DNA of 43,097 nt from an uncultured Clostridia bacterium (GTDB lineage Bacteria > Bacillota > Clostridia > Christensenellales > Aristaeellaceae): the NCBI GenBank assembly GCA_937907055.1, contig CALCTW010000006.1, positions 1 through 43,097 on the forward strand, read 5' to 3'. A model generated the notes under the pieces. That model was given only the letters and a program-made list of their open reading frames with translations. It did no database searches and was not told the origin of the DNA. The stretch's first letter is position 1. Every line of letters begins with the position of its first letter. Positions 7,185 to 14,580 of the stretch are shown here, in pieces. A program made the translations under genes and the position numbers.

Positions 7185-7730
7185 ATGAACATGAAAAAAC
7201 GGGCTTTGGCCGTAATGATGATCGCGGTGCTGCTGCTCCCCTTTTCCGCTCTCGCGGAGCAGGCGCCGGATGACTCCGCCTTCATGCGGATCGCCATCGA
7301 GGAAGCCTACGACGGCATTTCCCACGCGCACGGCGGCCCGTTCGGAACGGTGATCGTGAAGGACGGCGTGATCGTCGGCCGCGGGCATAACATGGTGCTG
7401 GCCAACAACGATTCCACCGCGCACGGCGAGATCACGGCCATCCGCAACGCCGAGCAGGCGCTGGGCACCTATGATCTCTCCGGCTGTGTGCTGTATACCA
7501 CCGGCGAGCCCTGCCCCATGTGTCTGGCCGCGTGTATGTGGGCCAATATTCAGCATGTTTACTATGGCTGCACCATCGCGGACAACGCGGTGATCGGCTT
7601 CAGGGATGAGGCGTTTGACAACATGTTCGGCGGCCGCGAGGCGTTTGCCGATTACCTGACCGAGCTGGACCGCGACGTCTGTCTGCAGCTGTTCAGCGAT
7701 TACAACGCGATGAATGCCGTGATCTACTGA
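7185..7730 (+). CDS. Exported nucleoside/guanine-type deaminase
   Basis: 181 residues. Residues 1-24 (MNMKKRALAVMMIAVLLLPF then SALA) form a clear signal peptide with an AxA-like cleavage site. The rest is a zinc-dependent cytidine/deoxycytidylate deaminase-fold domain with HGE (80-82) supplying the histidine ligand and catalytic Glu, and PCPMC (109-113) the two cysteine ligands. The C-terminal half (DNMFGGREAFADYL) resembles guanine deaminase (GuaD). An export signal on this cytosolic family is unusual. AAAGGA precedes the ATG. It follows adenine deaminase directly, suggesting nucleobase scavenging. The substrate is not certain. Confidence 0.85.
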   Translation: MNMKKRALAVMMIAVLLLPFSALAEQAPDDSAFMRIAIEEAYDGISHAHGGPFGTVIVKDGVIVGRGHNMVLANNDSTAHGEITAIRNAEQALGTYDLSGCVLYTTGEPCPMCLAACMWANIQHVYYGCTIADNAVIGFRDEAFDNMFGGREAFADYLTELDRDVCLQLFSDYNAMNAVIY

Positions 7731-7773
7731 AAAAGTGCCGGTAACAGATCTGATCAAGACCGAACCATAAAAA

Positions 7774-7797
7774 GCCCCGCCAAACGGCGGGGTTTTT
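7774..7797. terminator. Bidirectional terminator
   Basis: CCCCGCC-AAAC-GGCGGGG is flanked by five A and five T. It separates the rightward deaminase genes from the leftward GNAT gene. Confidence 0.85.
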
Positions 7798-7835
7798 ACT
7801 GTAAACAAGTCTTCAGATCAGGAACCGGCGCGGCT

Positions 7836-8345
7836 TTATCGCGGTCTTCTCCAGATCTTTTTGACGATCTCACGGCTTGCGCCCTGATATTCACCCATGC
7901 CTGAATAGAGATCCTCAAATCCGCATTTCTCCATCACCCGGACGGAAGCCGCGTTCTCCTTCACGCAGATCCCGTAGATCCCGGCAACGGCTTTTCTCTC
8001 GGCCATGACCGGCAAAAAGGCGGAGACTGCCTCGGACGCGTAGCCCATTCCGGTATACTTTTTCGCAATGTGATATCCGACCTCCCAGCCCTCCTCAACG
8101 GGCGCCAACTGGACATAGCCGATATTCTCATCGCTTTTTGTCATCACGCAGTATACGAGCGGACCGTCCTCTGAGGTGTACTGACTGATCAGGAATTCGA
8201 GGGTCTCCCGCGCGTCCTCCTCCGTCTCAAACACCTCATCGGGCACGAATCTCCGGGTATCGTCATCCAGTGAATTCTCGTGAACTGTCTTTGCCATCTC
8301 CATATCAAATTCCCGGATCATCAATCGTTTTGTTTCAATCTGCAT
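7836..8345 (-). CDS. GNAT family N-acetyltransferase (RimJ/RimL-like)
   Basis: 169 residues. It opens with the RimJ/RimL-type strand IETKRLMIREF. The acetyl-CoA binding core is near GYHIAKKYTGMGYASEA, and ASVRVMEKCGF is the usual C-terminal helix. It transfers an acetyl group from acetyl-CoA to an amine, possibly a protein N-terminus or small molecule; the acceptor is unknown. Of two nearby ATGs I take the second (8345) because GGAGG is then 8 bases upstream rather than 2. It is the last of a leftward run of small enzyme genes. Confidence 0.85.
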   Translation of the reverse strand: MQIETKRLMIREFDMEMAKTVHENSLDDDTRRFVPDEVFETEEDARETLEFLISQYTSEDGPLVYCVMTKSDENIGYVQLAPVEEGWEVGYHIAKKYTGMGYASEAVSAFLPVMAERKAVAGIYGICVKENAASVRVMEKCGFEDLYSGMGEYQGASREIVKKIWRRPR

Positions 8346-8441
8346 CGTCATTTCCTCCTTTGGAGGCTTTTATCATATCAATCCTGAGGAACGCCGTCCT
8401 GTCGGGAGCGGCCTCCCCTGTTATCCCGCGGCTTTGCCGGA

Positions 8442-8864
8442 TCAGAAGTCGATATCATACCGTGTCCCGTGCGAGAACAGGACACCGTTCACCAGTCTGA
8501 TCTTCAGGATGCAGGTGTGTTCATCCGTAAGATCGGAATGACCGTTATCGATCCAACCCGCGAAGACCTTTTTCATTTTCTCCGCGATAACCGCGTTCTC
8601 ACTGCTACCGAAGAAGCCGAGGTTTTCGCCCAGCCCCTGCGCGGTGAACCATTCTCCGGCGATGGCCACACGCGGATTCAGAGCGATCTGCTTCATTTTG
8701 CCGGACAGATCATAAGTGAGCACATAAAAAGCGCGGTCATCATAAAAAGCATTCACGCTGCGAACATAAGGCTGCGTGCCGTCCACAGTCGCGAGCGACA
8801 GCACATGATCGCTGCCAAACCGTTCCTGCAGGATCTGCTGCGCGGTTTCTGTCAAAGTAGCCAT
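8442..8864 (-). CDS. Pyridoxamine 5'-phosphate oxidase family (FMN-binding) protein
   Basis: 140 residues of split-barrel flavoprotein fold: a helix (TETAQQILQERFG), strands LSLATVDGTQPYVRSVNAFY and FYVLTYDLSGKMKQIALNP, then RVAIAGEWFTAQG. The family binds FMN and includes small reductases and general stress proteins. Conserved residues for pyridoxine phosphate synthesis are not evident, so I do not call it PdxH. The ATG at 8864 has GGAGGG at good spacing; a TTG two codons upstream is less likely. It lies between a GNAT and a TfoX-type gene, all leftward. Confidence 0.8.
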   Translation of the reverse strand: MATLTETAQQILQERFGSDHVLSLATVDGTQPYVRSVNAFYDDRAFYVLTYDLSGKMKQIALNPRVAIAGEWFTAQGLGENLGFFGSSENAVIAEKMKKVFAGWIDNGHSDLTDEHTCILKIRLVNGVLFSHGTRYDIDF

Positions 8865-8892
8865 ATACAACCCTCCATATCATTGATCTTTG

Positions 8893-9249
8893 TTATTCTG
8901 CTTTGCATCCCGGCGACACAAAACAGGCCGCCTTCTTTTTCTTTGGTTTGGGGAGCGGCAGTTCGTCGAACATGGCCTCCACCAGCTCCGTTAAAAAGAA
9001 CCGGTTATCCACATTATCGACCGCCAGCATGTCCTTCGCGCCCATGTAGGGCGCTTCCCGGGCCGCGTCCGGCATCAGGCGGATCGCGGCCGGCACAGGC
9101 TTCACAAGAAAGCGGTCATCATAAATGCCGCCGAAGACCCTGCCGCGGTAATAAAGGACGTATTCCCCCATCATCGGGCGGAAGGTGACATCCTCAAGAT
9201 CCGCCAACTGTTCCATGATGAATTCAAGGTATTCCCGGGTTGACGCCAT
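8893..9249 (-). CDS. TfoX N-terminal domain protein
   Basis: 118 residues. The domain signature is clear: MASTREYLEFIMEQL, then VTFRPMMGEYVLYYRGRVFG and GIYDDRFLVKPVPAA. The C-terminal TfoX/Sxy domain is absent, as is normal for the short bacterial relatives, so a role in competence should not be assumed. The tail is lysine-rich (KPKKKKAACF). The start follows AAAGGAT. It belongs to the leftward cluster and is probably a small regulatory or stress protein. Confidence 0.8.
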   Translation of the reverse strand: MASTREYLEFIMEQLADLEDVTFRPMMGEYVLYYRGRVFGGIYDDRFLVKPVPAAIRLMPDAAREAPYMGAKDMLAVDNVDNRFFLTELVEAMFDELPLPKPKKKKAACFVSPGCKAE

Positions 9250-9297
9250 GGCGCGTGATCCTTTCTATTTTCTGAAGCCTGAGGCGGTTCCGGGTGA

Positions 9298-10110
9298 TCA
9301 TTCCAGCAGGTTGCGGATCACCTTTGTAATGACGGCATCGCCCTTATGATCCCAACTGAACTGAACATCGCTGCCGGCTACGGGCTTTTCCTGAACATCC
9401 GCGGACAGCACAGCCGGGATCAGCAGTTCCCAGTAACGCACCTGATAACGATCCGCCGCGGCGGTCTCCACGACCCCCAGATGCTGCCCGCCGATCTTCA
9501 TAAAGCCGTCCATTACTTTCACTTTTCTGTACGCGGGGAATTCCCGACTGATCTGCTCCAGCAGCCGCGTATCCTCCAGCTTTTCAAAATCCGCGCTTTC
9601 GATCAGTTTGCCCCTGACGGCGGAAAAATCATGATTCAGCGGCAGCACCATCAACGAATCAAAGCTGTTCCCGAAGGCGTCCGTGATGCCGAACTCCGCG
9701 CCCCGCCGGAAACCGAACCTCGGATAATAATCCTGTTCGCCGAACAGCGCGATCCCGGCCACCCCGGCCTCCTTCGCGAGACGGATGGTCTCCCGCATCA
9801 GCGCGCCGCCGATGTCATTCCCCTCCAGCGTCGGCTCCACCGCCAGCGGGCCGAAGGTGACGATCTCGTGCCGGGTCTCCCCGTCCCGGATCCACGCCCT
9901 TGTATAATAGACCGCCCCAACGATCCTGCCGTCCAGCTCCGCCACACGGCTGAGTGCCGGAAGATAATCTTTCGATTCCCGGATGACACGGACCATCAGA
10001 TGCTCGGTGCAGCCCGGCCAGAATTTGTTCCAGAAGCTGCGCATGGTCATGAGTTCTGTCTGCCTGTAATCGCCGACGCGTTCCTCGCGAATGATGAGAC
10101 CGTTCAGCAT
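9298..10110 (-). CDS. GNAT family N-acetyltransferase (two-domain)
   Basis: 270 residues, longer than a single GNAT domain. The N-terminal GNAT core spans roughly residues 1-165, with ELDGRIVGAVYYTRAWI, the acetyl-CoA motif near LAVEPTLEGNDIGGALMR, and YYPRFGFRRG, which is typical of YhbS-like acetyltransferases. The C-terminal ~100 residues carry no motif I recognise. The ATG at 10110 has GGAGGGG upstream at 8-9 bases. The gene after it in transcription order lies 48 bases away, so an operon is plausible. The substrate is unknown. Confidence 0.8.
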   Translation of the reverse strand: MLNGLIIREERVGDYRQTELMTMRSFWNKFWPGCTEHLMVRVIRESKDYLPALSRVAELDGRIVGAVYYTRAWIRDGETRHEIVTFGPLAVEPTLEGNDIGGALMRETIRLAKEAGVAGIALFGEQDYYPRFGFRRGAEFGITDAFGNSFDSLMVLPLNHDFSAVRGKLIESADFEKLEDTRLLEQISREFPAYRKVKVMDGFMKIGGQHLGVVETAAADRYQVRYWELLIPAVLSADVQEKPVAGSDVQFSWDHKGDAVITKVIRNLLE

Positions 10111-10131
10111 CAAGTGTTCCCCTCCAAATGA

Positions 10132-10578
10132 TCATTCAAGCCGCTTGACCAGCGACGCATGTCCTTCCAGTTCCTTGAAACCCGCTTTGGTATAAAAAGC
10201 ATAGGCCGGAACGTTTCTTTCGGTTTGCAGGAAGATCTGATGGATACGGCGCGTCTTCGCGTACGCTTCGATCTCACGGAGGAACAGCATTCCGAGCCCC
10301 TTTCGCTGTTGTTCTGTAACGATGAAAAATTCCTGAATATAATACTCCGTTCCGGTACACCAGTGCATAATATGTCCGAGCGATACCCCCACCAATTCCT
10401 CCCCGTCATAAAGGCCGAGAGAAAGGGAATTGCTGTTCCCTGCCAGATCAAGGATATAGTTGTGCAGCTGTTCTTCATCGCTCCAGTCATCATTCCATGG
10501 TTCATTCATGAACACGCTTTTGAAGCGCGCCTTGATCATGTCCAGATGACAGCGTTCCAGTTTTCTGATCTCCATCAT
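10132..10578 (-). CDS. GNAT family N-acetyltransferase
   Basis: 148 residues of one GNAT domain: an N-terminal strand and helix (MMEIRKLERCHLDMIKARF), VGVSLGHIMHW, YYIQEFFIVTEQQRKGLGM (the Q/R-x-x-G-x-G acetyl-CoA site), and AYAFYTKAGFKELEGH. The overall layout resembles small-molecule acetyltransferases such as the aminoglycoside 6'-type, but nothing proves that substrate. The start has GGGAG upstream; a second ATG one codon later is equally possible. It is separated from the next GNAT gene by 21 bases and is probably co-transcribed with it. Confidence 0.85.
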   Translation of the reverse strand: MMEIRKLERCHLDMIKARFKSVFMNEPWNDDWSDEEQLHNYILDLAGNSNSLSLGLYDGEELVGVSLGHIMHWCTGTEYYIQEFFIVTEQQRKGLGMLFLREIEAYAKTRRIHQIFLQTERNVPAYAFYTKAGFKELEGHASLVKRLE

Positions 10579-10608
10579 ACTGTCTCCCTGTGAAAATGTA
10601 TAGGCGGA

Positions 10609-11142
10609 TCACTCAGCCGGAAACGCGTTGAACCACGCGCGCGCCTCAAAAGGCTGTTTCCGGGGCGGCCTGATCTCCTCCAGCGCTCTGCCGACCGGCA
10701 GGAAGCACACCAGATCGTATTCATCCGGCACACCGAGGATCGATGCCATCCCGGCGCCGATGCGATCTACATCCGTGATGTGCCCCTCGTACCAGCAGCT
10801 CTGATAACCCAGTGCCGTGATGGCCAGCAGCATATTTTCGATGGCCGCGGCGTAATCCTGTACCGCGAAGCAGCGATCCCGGTAAGCAATGATATGCCGT
10901 GTGAGCACGCAGATCATCGCGGGAGCCGTCTCGCCCACAGGCGGCTGGATCACCGCGCGCAGCTTTTGCAGGACCTCCGGGTCATCCACGGCGATCAGGC
11001 TCACGGTCTGCTTGTTGCAGCCGGAGGGCGCCGCCAGCCCGGCCTCCATAACGCGCGTCAGATCCTCGCGCGGTACAGGCGCGGGGTCAAATTTGCCGCG
11101 ATAACTATGACGGCTGAGGATCAGTTCCAGCATATCATTCAT
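10609..11142 (-). CDS. Nitroreductase family protein
   Basis: 177 residues of FMN-dependent nitroreductase fold. The FMN phosphate-binding start is SRHSYRGKFDPAPVP, followed by MEAGLAAPSGCNKQT, and the later QDYAAAIENMLLAITALGYQSCWYEG and LGVPDEYDLVCFLPVGRA are characteristic of the family. It would act as an NAD(P)H oxidoreductase on nitro compounds, quinones or flavins; the natural substrate is unknown. It is the first intact gene of a leftward run of small enzymes that ends at 7836. It lies just behind a broken nucleotidyltransferase gene. Confidence 0.9.
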   Translation of the reverse strand: MNDMLELILSRHSYRGKFDPAPVPREDLTRVMEAGLAAPSGCNKQTVSLIAVDDPEVLQKLRAVIQPPVGETAPAMICVLTRHIIAYRDRCFAVQDYAAAIENMLLAITALGYQSCWYEGHITDVDRIGAGMASILGVPDEYDLVCFLPVGRALEEIRPPRKQPFEARAWFNAFPAE

Positions 11143-11173
11143 TTTAAATCCCTCCCTGAGATCCCGCGCGGCA

Positions 11174-11430
11174 TCATTCCGGCATACTGCCGCCCAGCGC
11201 TTCGATCTCCTTTGTCAGCAGGCGCAGATCATCGATCGCGCGCTGCATCGTATCCTTCCGGCTGCCGTTTTCGATCAGTCGCAGCAGCCTCACGCCGCAG
11301 TCATCCGGCTTCCGTTCGAAGCCCTCAACAGCCGCGAGGGTGCGTTTCCGGCTGGGGAAATAGACACGGTTACGGCATAGAGCGCCTGCAGCAGATGATC
11401 CAGCGCGTCCCGTAAAGCCATTGCGTTCAT
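11174..11430 (-). pseudogene. Nucleotidyltransferase-type protein C-terminal remnant, frameshifted
   Basis: The frame starts with MNAMALRDALDHLLQALYAV. After a one-base shift near 11365-11372 it continues as NRVYFPSRKRTLAAVEGFE and on to a TGA at 11174-11176. Joined, this looks like the C-terminal helical part of DUF4037-like nucleotidyltransferases, in which an L-x-ALFALN-R-x-YFPSRKR block is common. Restoring one A in GTAACC would heal the junction. The catalytic N-terminal domain is missing. AAGG stands before the ATG, but this need not be a real start. It is a decayed gene; the family call is moderate. Confidence 0.55.
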
Positions 11431-11629
11431 TGTTTTATACCTTCTTCGGGTATGACCCGCGTTTTTCGCATACAGAAATCGTATGCATACTGTTTTCGAC
11501 AAAGCCGCGTGGAATCCTGCCGGCAGACATCCCGCGATCCGGCAAAAGGAAGAAACAGAGGCGCTGATGCCTGATCTCCGCGATTCGCGCCATAGAAACG
11601 CCTGAAGGCTGGGAATTGCCGGACAGATA

Positions 11630-11658
11630 TTGCAGGAAACGGCGCGTTGCGCTATGAT
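11630..11658 (+). promoter_or_regulatory. Promoter of the secreted protein gene
   Basis: TTGCAG (11630-11635), 17-base spacer, TATGAT (11653-11658), 54 bases before the start codon. In the 280 bases between the remnant at 11430 and the start at 11713 this is the only signal I see. Confidence 0.5.
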
Positions 11659-11712
11659 AGGCGTGTATTGTTGACCTGACATGCAAAGAAATGACAAAAA
11701 GGAAGTACAAAA

Positions 11713-13086
11713 ATGAAGAAGATCATGTTCCTTGCCCTGCTGCTCGGCCTTGTGGTGACGCTCGGCCTCTGCGCGGCGGAAGCCGAAACCGTGAAGACGA
11801 AGCTGTTCTCTGCCGACCTCCCGGACGGCTGGGAATACGATGCCGACTGGATGAGCGATCAGGACGGGCATTGTTATGTTTCCTTTGTGCTGGATGACCG
11901 CGACGACAGCTTTTATTCCGCCGAAGTGGACATCACCTGCGATGTGAACACGGCAAGCGGTTTTTCACAGAAGATGAGCGCCGCGGGGCTGGACATCAAG
12001 ACCGCGATGACCGAAAACACCTATGCCGTAAAGAGCATCGGCGGCGTGGACTGCTGGATCGGTCAGGCGGGCAGCTCCGTGCGGTATTACGGGTATCTGG
12101 CCGAAAAGAACGGCTTTATCCTGATCGAGGTGTATGCCGATGAGGACACCGCCGAAGCCGTGGACACGCTGCTGAACAGCGTCACCTTTACCTTTGCCGA
12201 TTACGAAGGCCCTATCACGCCCTGGTACTGGGAAGGCACAGCCTACACCGCGCCTGAGTGCAGCACGCCTGTAAACGGCTGTACTGTGATCAGCAGGCTG
12301 CTGCCGATCGACACCGCGGAGCCCTGCTATACCACCACCGAGGTCAAACTGGACATTGCAGGCAATGACTTTTATATTTTCTCCAACAAGGAGATGAAAA
12401 AGTACACGCGGACAGGAGACGCGCTTCAGTATGACAGCACGATCGAGCTGCCCTTCGTCCCCCGTACCTTTGCTGTGGACAAAGAAGGCGCGCTGCTTCT
12501 TTCCGGTTTCGGCAAGAGCCTGACCCGGGTGGCGGACGGCACGCAGACCCTGATCTCCATGGATACCGATGACATCGCCGTGCATCCCTCCAAGGCATGG
12601 GGCATCAGTTATTTTTCCGGCACCGACCTTAAGAAGGTGGACATGGCAAGCGGCAGCATGACCGACCTGACCGTACCGGAGCTGACCTACCTCAAGGGCG
12701 TGTTTGTGACGGAGAACAGCATCATCATCGACGGCTCCTTCACGGGCGGCGCGGACTGCGTGCGTGTCTATGATCTTGACATGAACCTGAAGGGTCAGGT
12801 GGATAAGGACAACAACACGACCGGCTGGTTCGGCGGCGCGACCGCCGCGGCGGAGACGGCAAACGGCTATATTCTCTTTGACCTGAACATGCGCAGCATT
12901 TATTTCCTGGATACCGGCTGCACTGTAGTCTGCGCGGCGGACTTTAAAGACGTGCTGGGCACCCGTACCCCCTGGCCCTGCGCCGCTGTCACCGGTGAGG
13001 ACGGCAATGTGTATCTGCTGGCGACTGACAAGCGTCCCGACGGCACCTGCACTGAAGCCGTGGTGTTCTGTCTCTCCGGCTATTGA
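11713..13086 (+). CDS. Secreted protein, probable beta-propeller
   Basis: 457 residues. A signal peptide (MKKIMFLALLLGLVVTLGLC then AAEAE) shows export. Residues about 25-160 resemble PsbP/DUF-type lipoprotein domains that begin with a LPDGWEYD strand, and the remainder is a run of short beta repeats (DIAGNDFYIFSNKEM, DKEGALLLSGF, TENSIIIDGSF, ANGYILFDLNM, EDGNVYLLA) typical of a propeller. No catalytic motif is seen. AAGGAAG precedes the start. It is monocistronic or co-transcribed with the following ElaA-like gene 69 bases away. The function is unknown; a surface sensor or scaffold is possible. Confidence 0.75.
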   Translation: MKKIMFLALLLGLVVTLGLCAAEAETVKTKLFSADLPDGWEYDADWMSDQDGHCYVSFVLDDRDDSFYSAEVDITCDVNTASGFSQKMSAAGLDIKTAMTENTYAVKSIGGVDCWIGQAGSSVRYYGYLAEKNGFILIEVYADEDTAEAVDTLLNSVTFTFADYEGPITPWYWEGTAYTAPECSTPVNGCTVISRLLPIDTAEPCYTTTEVKLDIAGNDFYIFSNKEMKKYTRTGDALQYDSTIELPFVPRTFAVDKEGALLLSGFGKSLTRVADGTQTLISMDTDDIAVHPSKAWGISYFSGTDLKKVDMASGSMTDLTVPELTYLKGVFVTENSIIIDGSFTGGADCVRVYDLDMNLKGQVDKDNNTTGWFGGATAAAETANGYILFDLNMRSIYFLDTGCTVVCAADFKDVLGTRTPWPCAAVTGEDGNVYLLATDKRPDGTCTEAVVFCLSGY

Positions 13087-13155
13087 TCCGATATCGCCCG
13101 GAGCGGACGGGTTCGGAACAACAGACCGCTAAAAAACACATTCGCGAGGTCATAA

Positions 13156-13587
13156 ATGGAGATCAGGGCGAAATACTTTGACGCGCTCACCACAAGAGAG
13201 CTGTTTGAGATCCTGCGGGCGCGTTCCGCCGTGTTTGTGGTGGAGCAGAACTGTGTGTATCAGGACATGGATGACCGAGATTACAGCAGCCTGCATATCT
13301 TTTTTGAAGAAGATGAAAAGGTAACGGCGTACCTGAGGGTCTTTCAGAAAGACGCGGAGACCGTGCAGATCGGCAGAGTGCTGACGGTGAAACGCGGCAC
13401 CGGTCTCGGCGGAAAACTGCTCTCCGAGGGCATCCGTCAGGCGATCGCCGCGTATCAGCCCAGGCGGCTGGTGCTGGAAGCCCAGTGCTACGCCACCGGC
13501 TTCTACGCGCGGGAAGGGTTCCGGATCAGCTCAGAGCCCTTTATGGAGGACGGCATCCCCCATGTGTGGATGACACGCGAACTGTGA
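13156..13587 (+). CDS. elaA: ElaA-like GNAT acetyltransferase
   Basis: 143 residues. The ElaA hallmarks are present: FDALTTRELFEILRARSAVF, VVEQNCVYQDMDDRDYSSLH, then IGRVLTVKRGTGLGGKLLSEG (acetyl-CoA site) and AQCYATGFYAREGFRISSEP with the closing MEDGIPHVWMTREL. Full length for the family. It is a predicted acyltransferase of unknown acceptor. GAGGTC lies 7 bases before the ATG. It is followed by a strong bidirectional terminator. Confidence 0.9.
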   Translation: MEIRAKYFDALTTRELFEILRARSAVFVVEQNCVYQDMDDRDYSSLHIFFEEDEKVTAYLRVFQKDAETVQIGRVLTVKRGTGLGGKLLSEGIRQAIAAYQPRRLVLEAQCYATGFYAREGFRISSEPFMEDGIPHVWMTREL

Positions 13588-13616
13588 CCGATTTTTCCCA
13601 TAACTGAAACAAAATT

Positions 13617-13656
13617 CACCCCCGGCGCCCGTATCAGGCTGCCGGGGGTGTTGCTT
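13617..13656. terminator. Bidirectional terminator
   Basis: CACCCCCGGC and GCCGGGGGTG form a perfect 10-base stem, followed rightward by TTGCTT and leftward by AATTTTG. It separates the ElaA gene from the convergent transporter gene. Confidence 0.8.
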
Positions 13657-13734
13657 ATGATCCATTTTTACGCCGCGAAACACGGAATGCTCAGAAACTG
13701 ACCGTCCCGCGCGGGAAAAAGCAAGGCATGACCG

Positions 13735-14148
13735 TTACAGCACCATGACCAGCGTGCCCGCCGCGATCAGCACGCAGCCGATGATCGACTTGACCGTCAT
13801 TTCTTCATGCAGGAAGGCAAAAGCCATGATGAGCGTGATGACCACGCTTAATTTATCGATGGGCACCACCTTGGAGGCCTCGCCCATCTGCAGGGCGTGA
13901 TAGTAGAACAGCCACGACGCGCCGGTCGCCAGCCCGGAAAGGATCAGGAACAGCCAGCTTTTCCGGCTGATCTCCCCAAGGCCGGTCTGCGCGTTTGTGA
14001 GGAAGACCATTCCCCACGACATGACGACCACGACCACCGTGCGGATAGCCGTCGCCAGATTGGAGTTGACGCCGTTGATCCCGATCTTGGCCAGAATGGA
14101 TGTCAGCGCCGCGAAAACAGATGAAAGGATCGCGTAAAGCCACCACAT
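13735..14148 (-). CDS. EamA/DMT-type small transporter
   Basis: 137 residues with five membrane helices, making one EamA repeat: WWLYAILSSVFAALTSILAK, IRTVVVVVMSWGMVFL, SWLFLILSGLATGASWLFYYHAL, VVPIDKLSVVITLIMAFAFL and IIGCVLIAAGTLVMVL. Half-size members of the drug/metabolite transporter superfamily act as dimers and resemble a widespread group annotated only as EamA. The ATG at 14148 has GGGAGG upstream. The substrate is unknown. It is monocistronic. Confidence 0.9.
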   Translation of the reverse strand: MWWLYAILSSVFAALTSILAKIGINGVNSNLATAIRTVVVVVMSWGMVFLTNAQTGLGEISRKSWLFLILSGLATGASWLFYYHALQMGEASKVVPIDKLSVVITLIMAFAFLHEEMTVKSIIGCVLIAAGTLVMVL

Positions 14149-14399
14149 CAAAAACACCTCCCGGAACAGCGCGTTCATGACCGGAACGCGTGTTTCAAGG
14201 GAATGATACACCCGTTGCAGCCGGGTTTCAAGAATCGTTTTAGACAGATCACGGACTTTTTCAGGACAGAAAACAGGCTGAGCCGGAAAAGATCACAAGA
14301 GGCTCAGCGCTGCCCGTGATCCGGGATCCGGTCACTTTCGCGTGTCCGTATGACGGGGTATATTTCATAGTTAACGGGGCGCGTTAATAAAAACAAAAA

Positions 14400-14458
14400 G
14401 GTCACAAAAGGAGCGAAAAGGTACAATGAAGGTCACAAAAGGTTCATTGCAGGTCACA
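14400..14458 (+). repeat. GGTCACAAAAGG direct repeats
   Basis: Two perfect 12-base copies (14400-14411, 14431-14442) and a 7-base partial copy (14452-14458) are spaced by 31 and 21 bases, close to three and two helical turns. Their meaning is unknown; they could be regulator sites. Confidence 0.6.
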
Positions 14459-14482
14459 TGAAAATGATGTATGATCATACTG

Positions 14483-14510
14483 AAAGAGCAGCCGCGGACG
14501 GCTGCTCTTT
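14483..14510 (+). terminator. Terminator of the candidate short transcript
   Basis: AAAGAGCAGCCG-CGGA-CGGCTGCTCTTT is a perfect 12-base stem with T run TTTCTCC. No annotated rightward gene precedes it. Confidence 0.7.
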
Positions 14511-14536
14511 CTCCTTCCCGGAAAGCAAAACAAAGA

Positions 14537-14558
14537 GGCCCTGCCTCGCGGCAGGGCC
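14537..14558 (-). terminator. Terminator of the 5'-nucleotidase gene
   Basis: GGCCCTGCC-GCGA-GGCAGGGCC, followed leftward by TCTTTGTTTT, 22 bases behind the stop codon. Confidence 0.75.
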
Positions 14559-14580
14559 CCTGTGGGATCAGAGATCAGAA

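Larger units (their letters stand above)
14336..14510 (+). ncRNA. Candidate short transcript with repeats and terminator
   Basis: This 430-base gap between convergent-end genes has organised sequence. There is a possible promoter: TTTCGC (14336-14341), 17 bases, TATATT (14359-14364). An inverted repeat TTAACG-N5-CGTTAA lies at 14371-14387. GGTCACAAAAGG occurs at 14400-14411 and 14431-14442, with a partial copy at 14452-14458. CAATGAA and TTCATTG form a 7-base hairpin around the second copy. A strong terminator lies at 14483-14510 (AAAGAGCAGCCG/CGGCTGCTCTTT). A tiny frame of 11 codons (14426-14461, MKVTKGSLQVT) has AAAAGG in front. It may be a small RNA or a leader-type peptide. Expression is not shown. 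Confidence 0.4.

Noticed and set aside
8893..9249. Competence regulator TfoX
   Set aside because: Only the N-terminal domain is present and there are no competence genes nearby.
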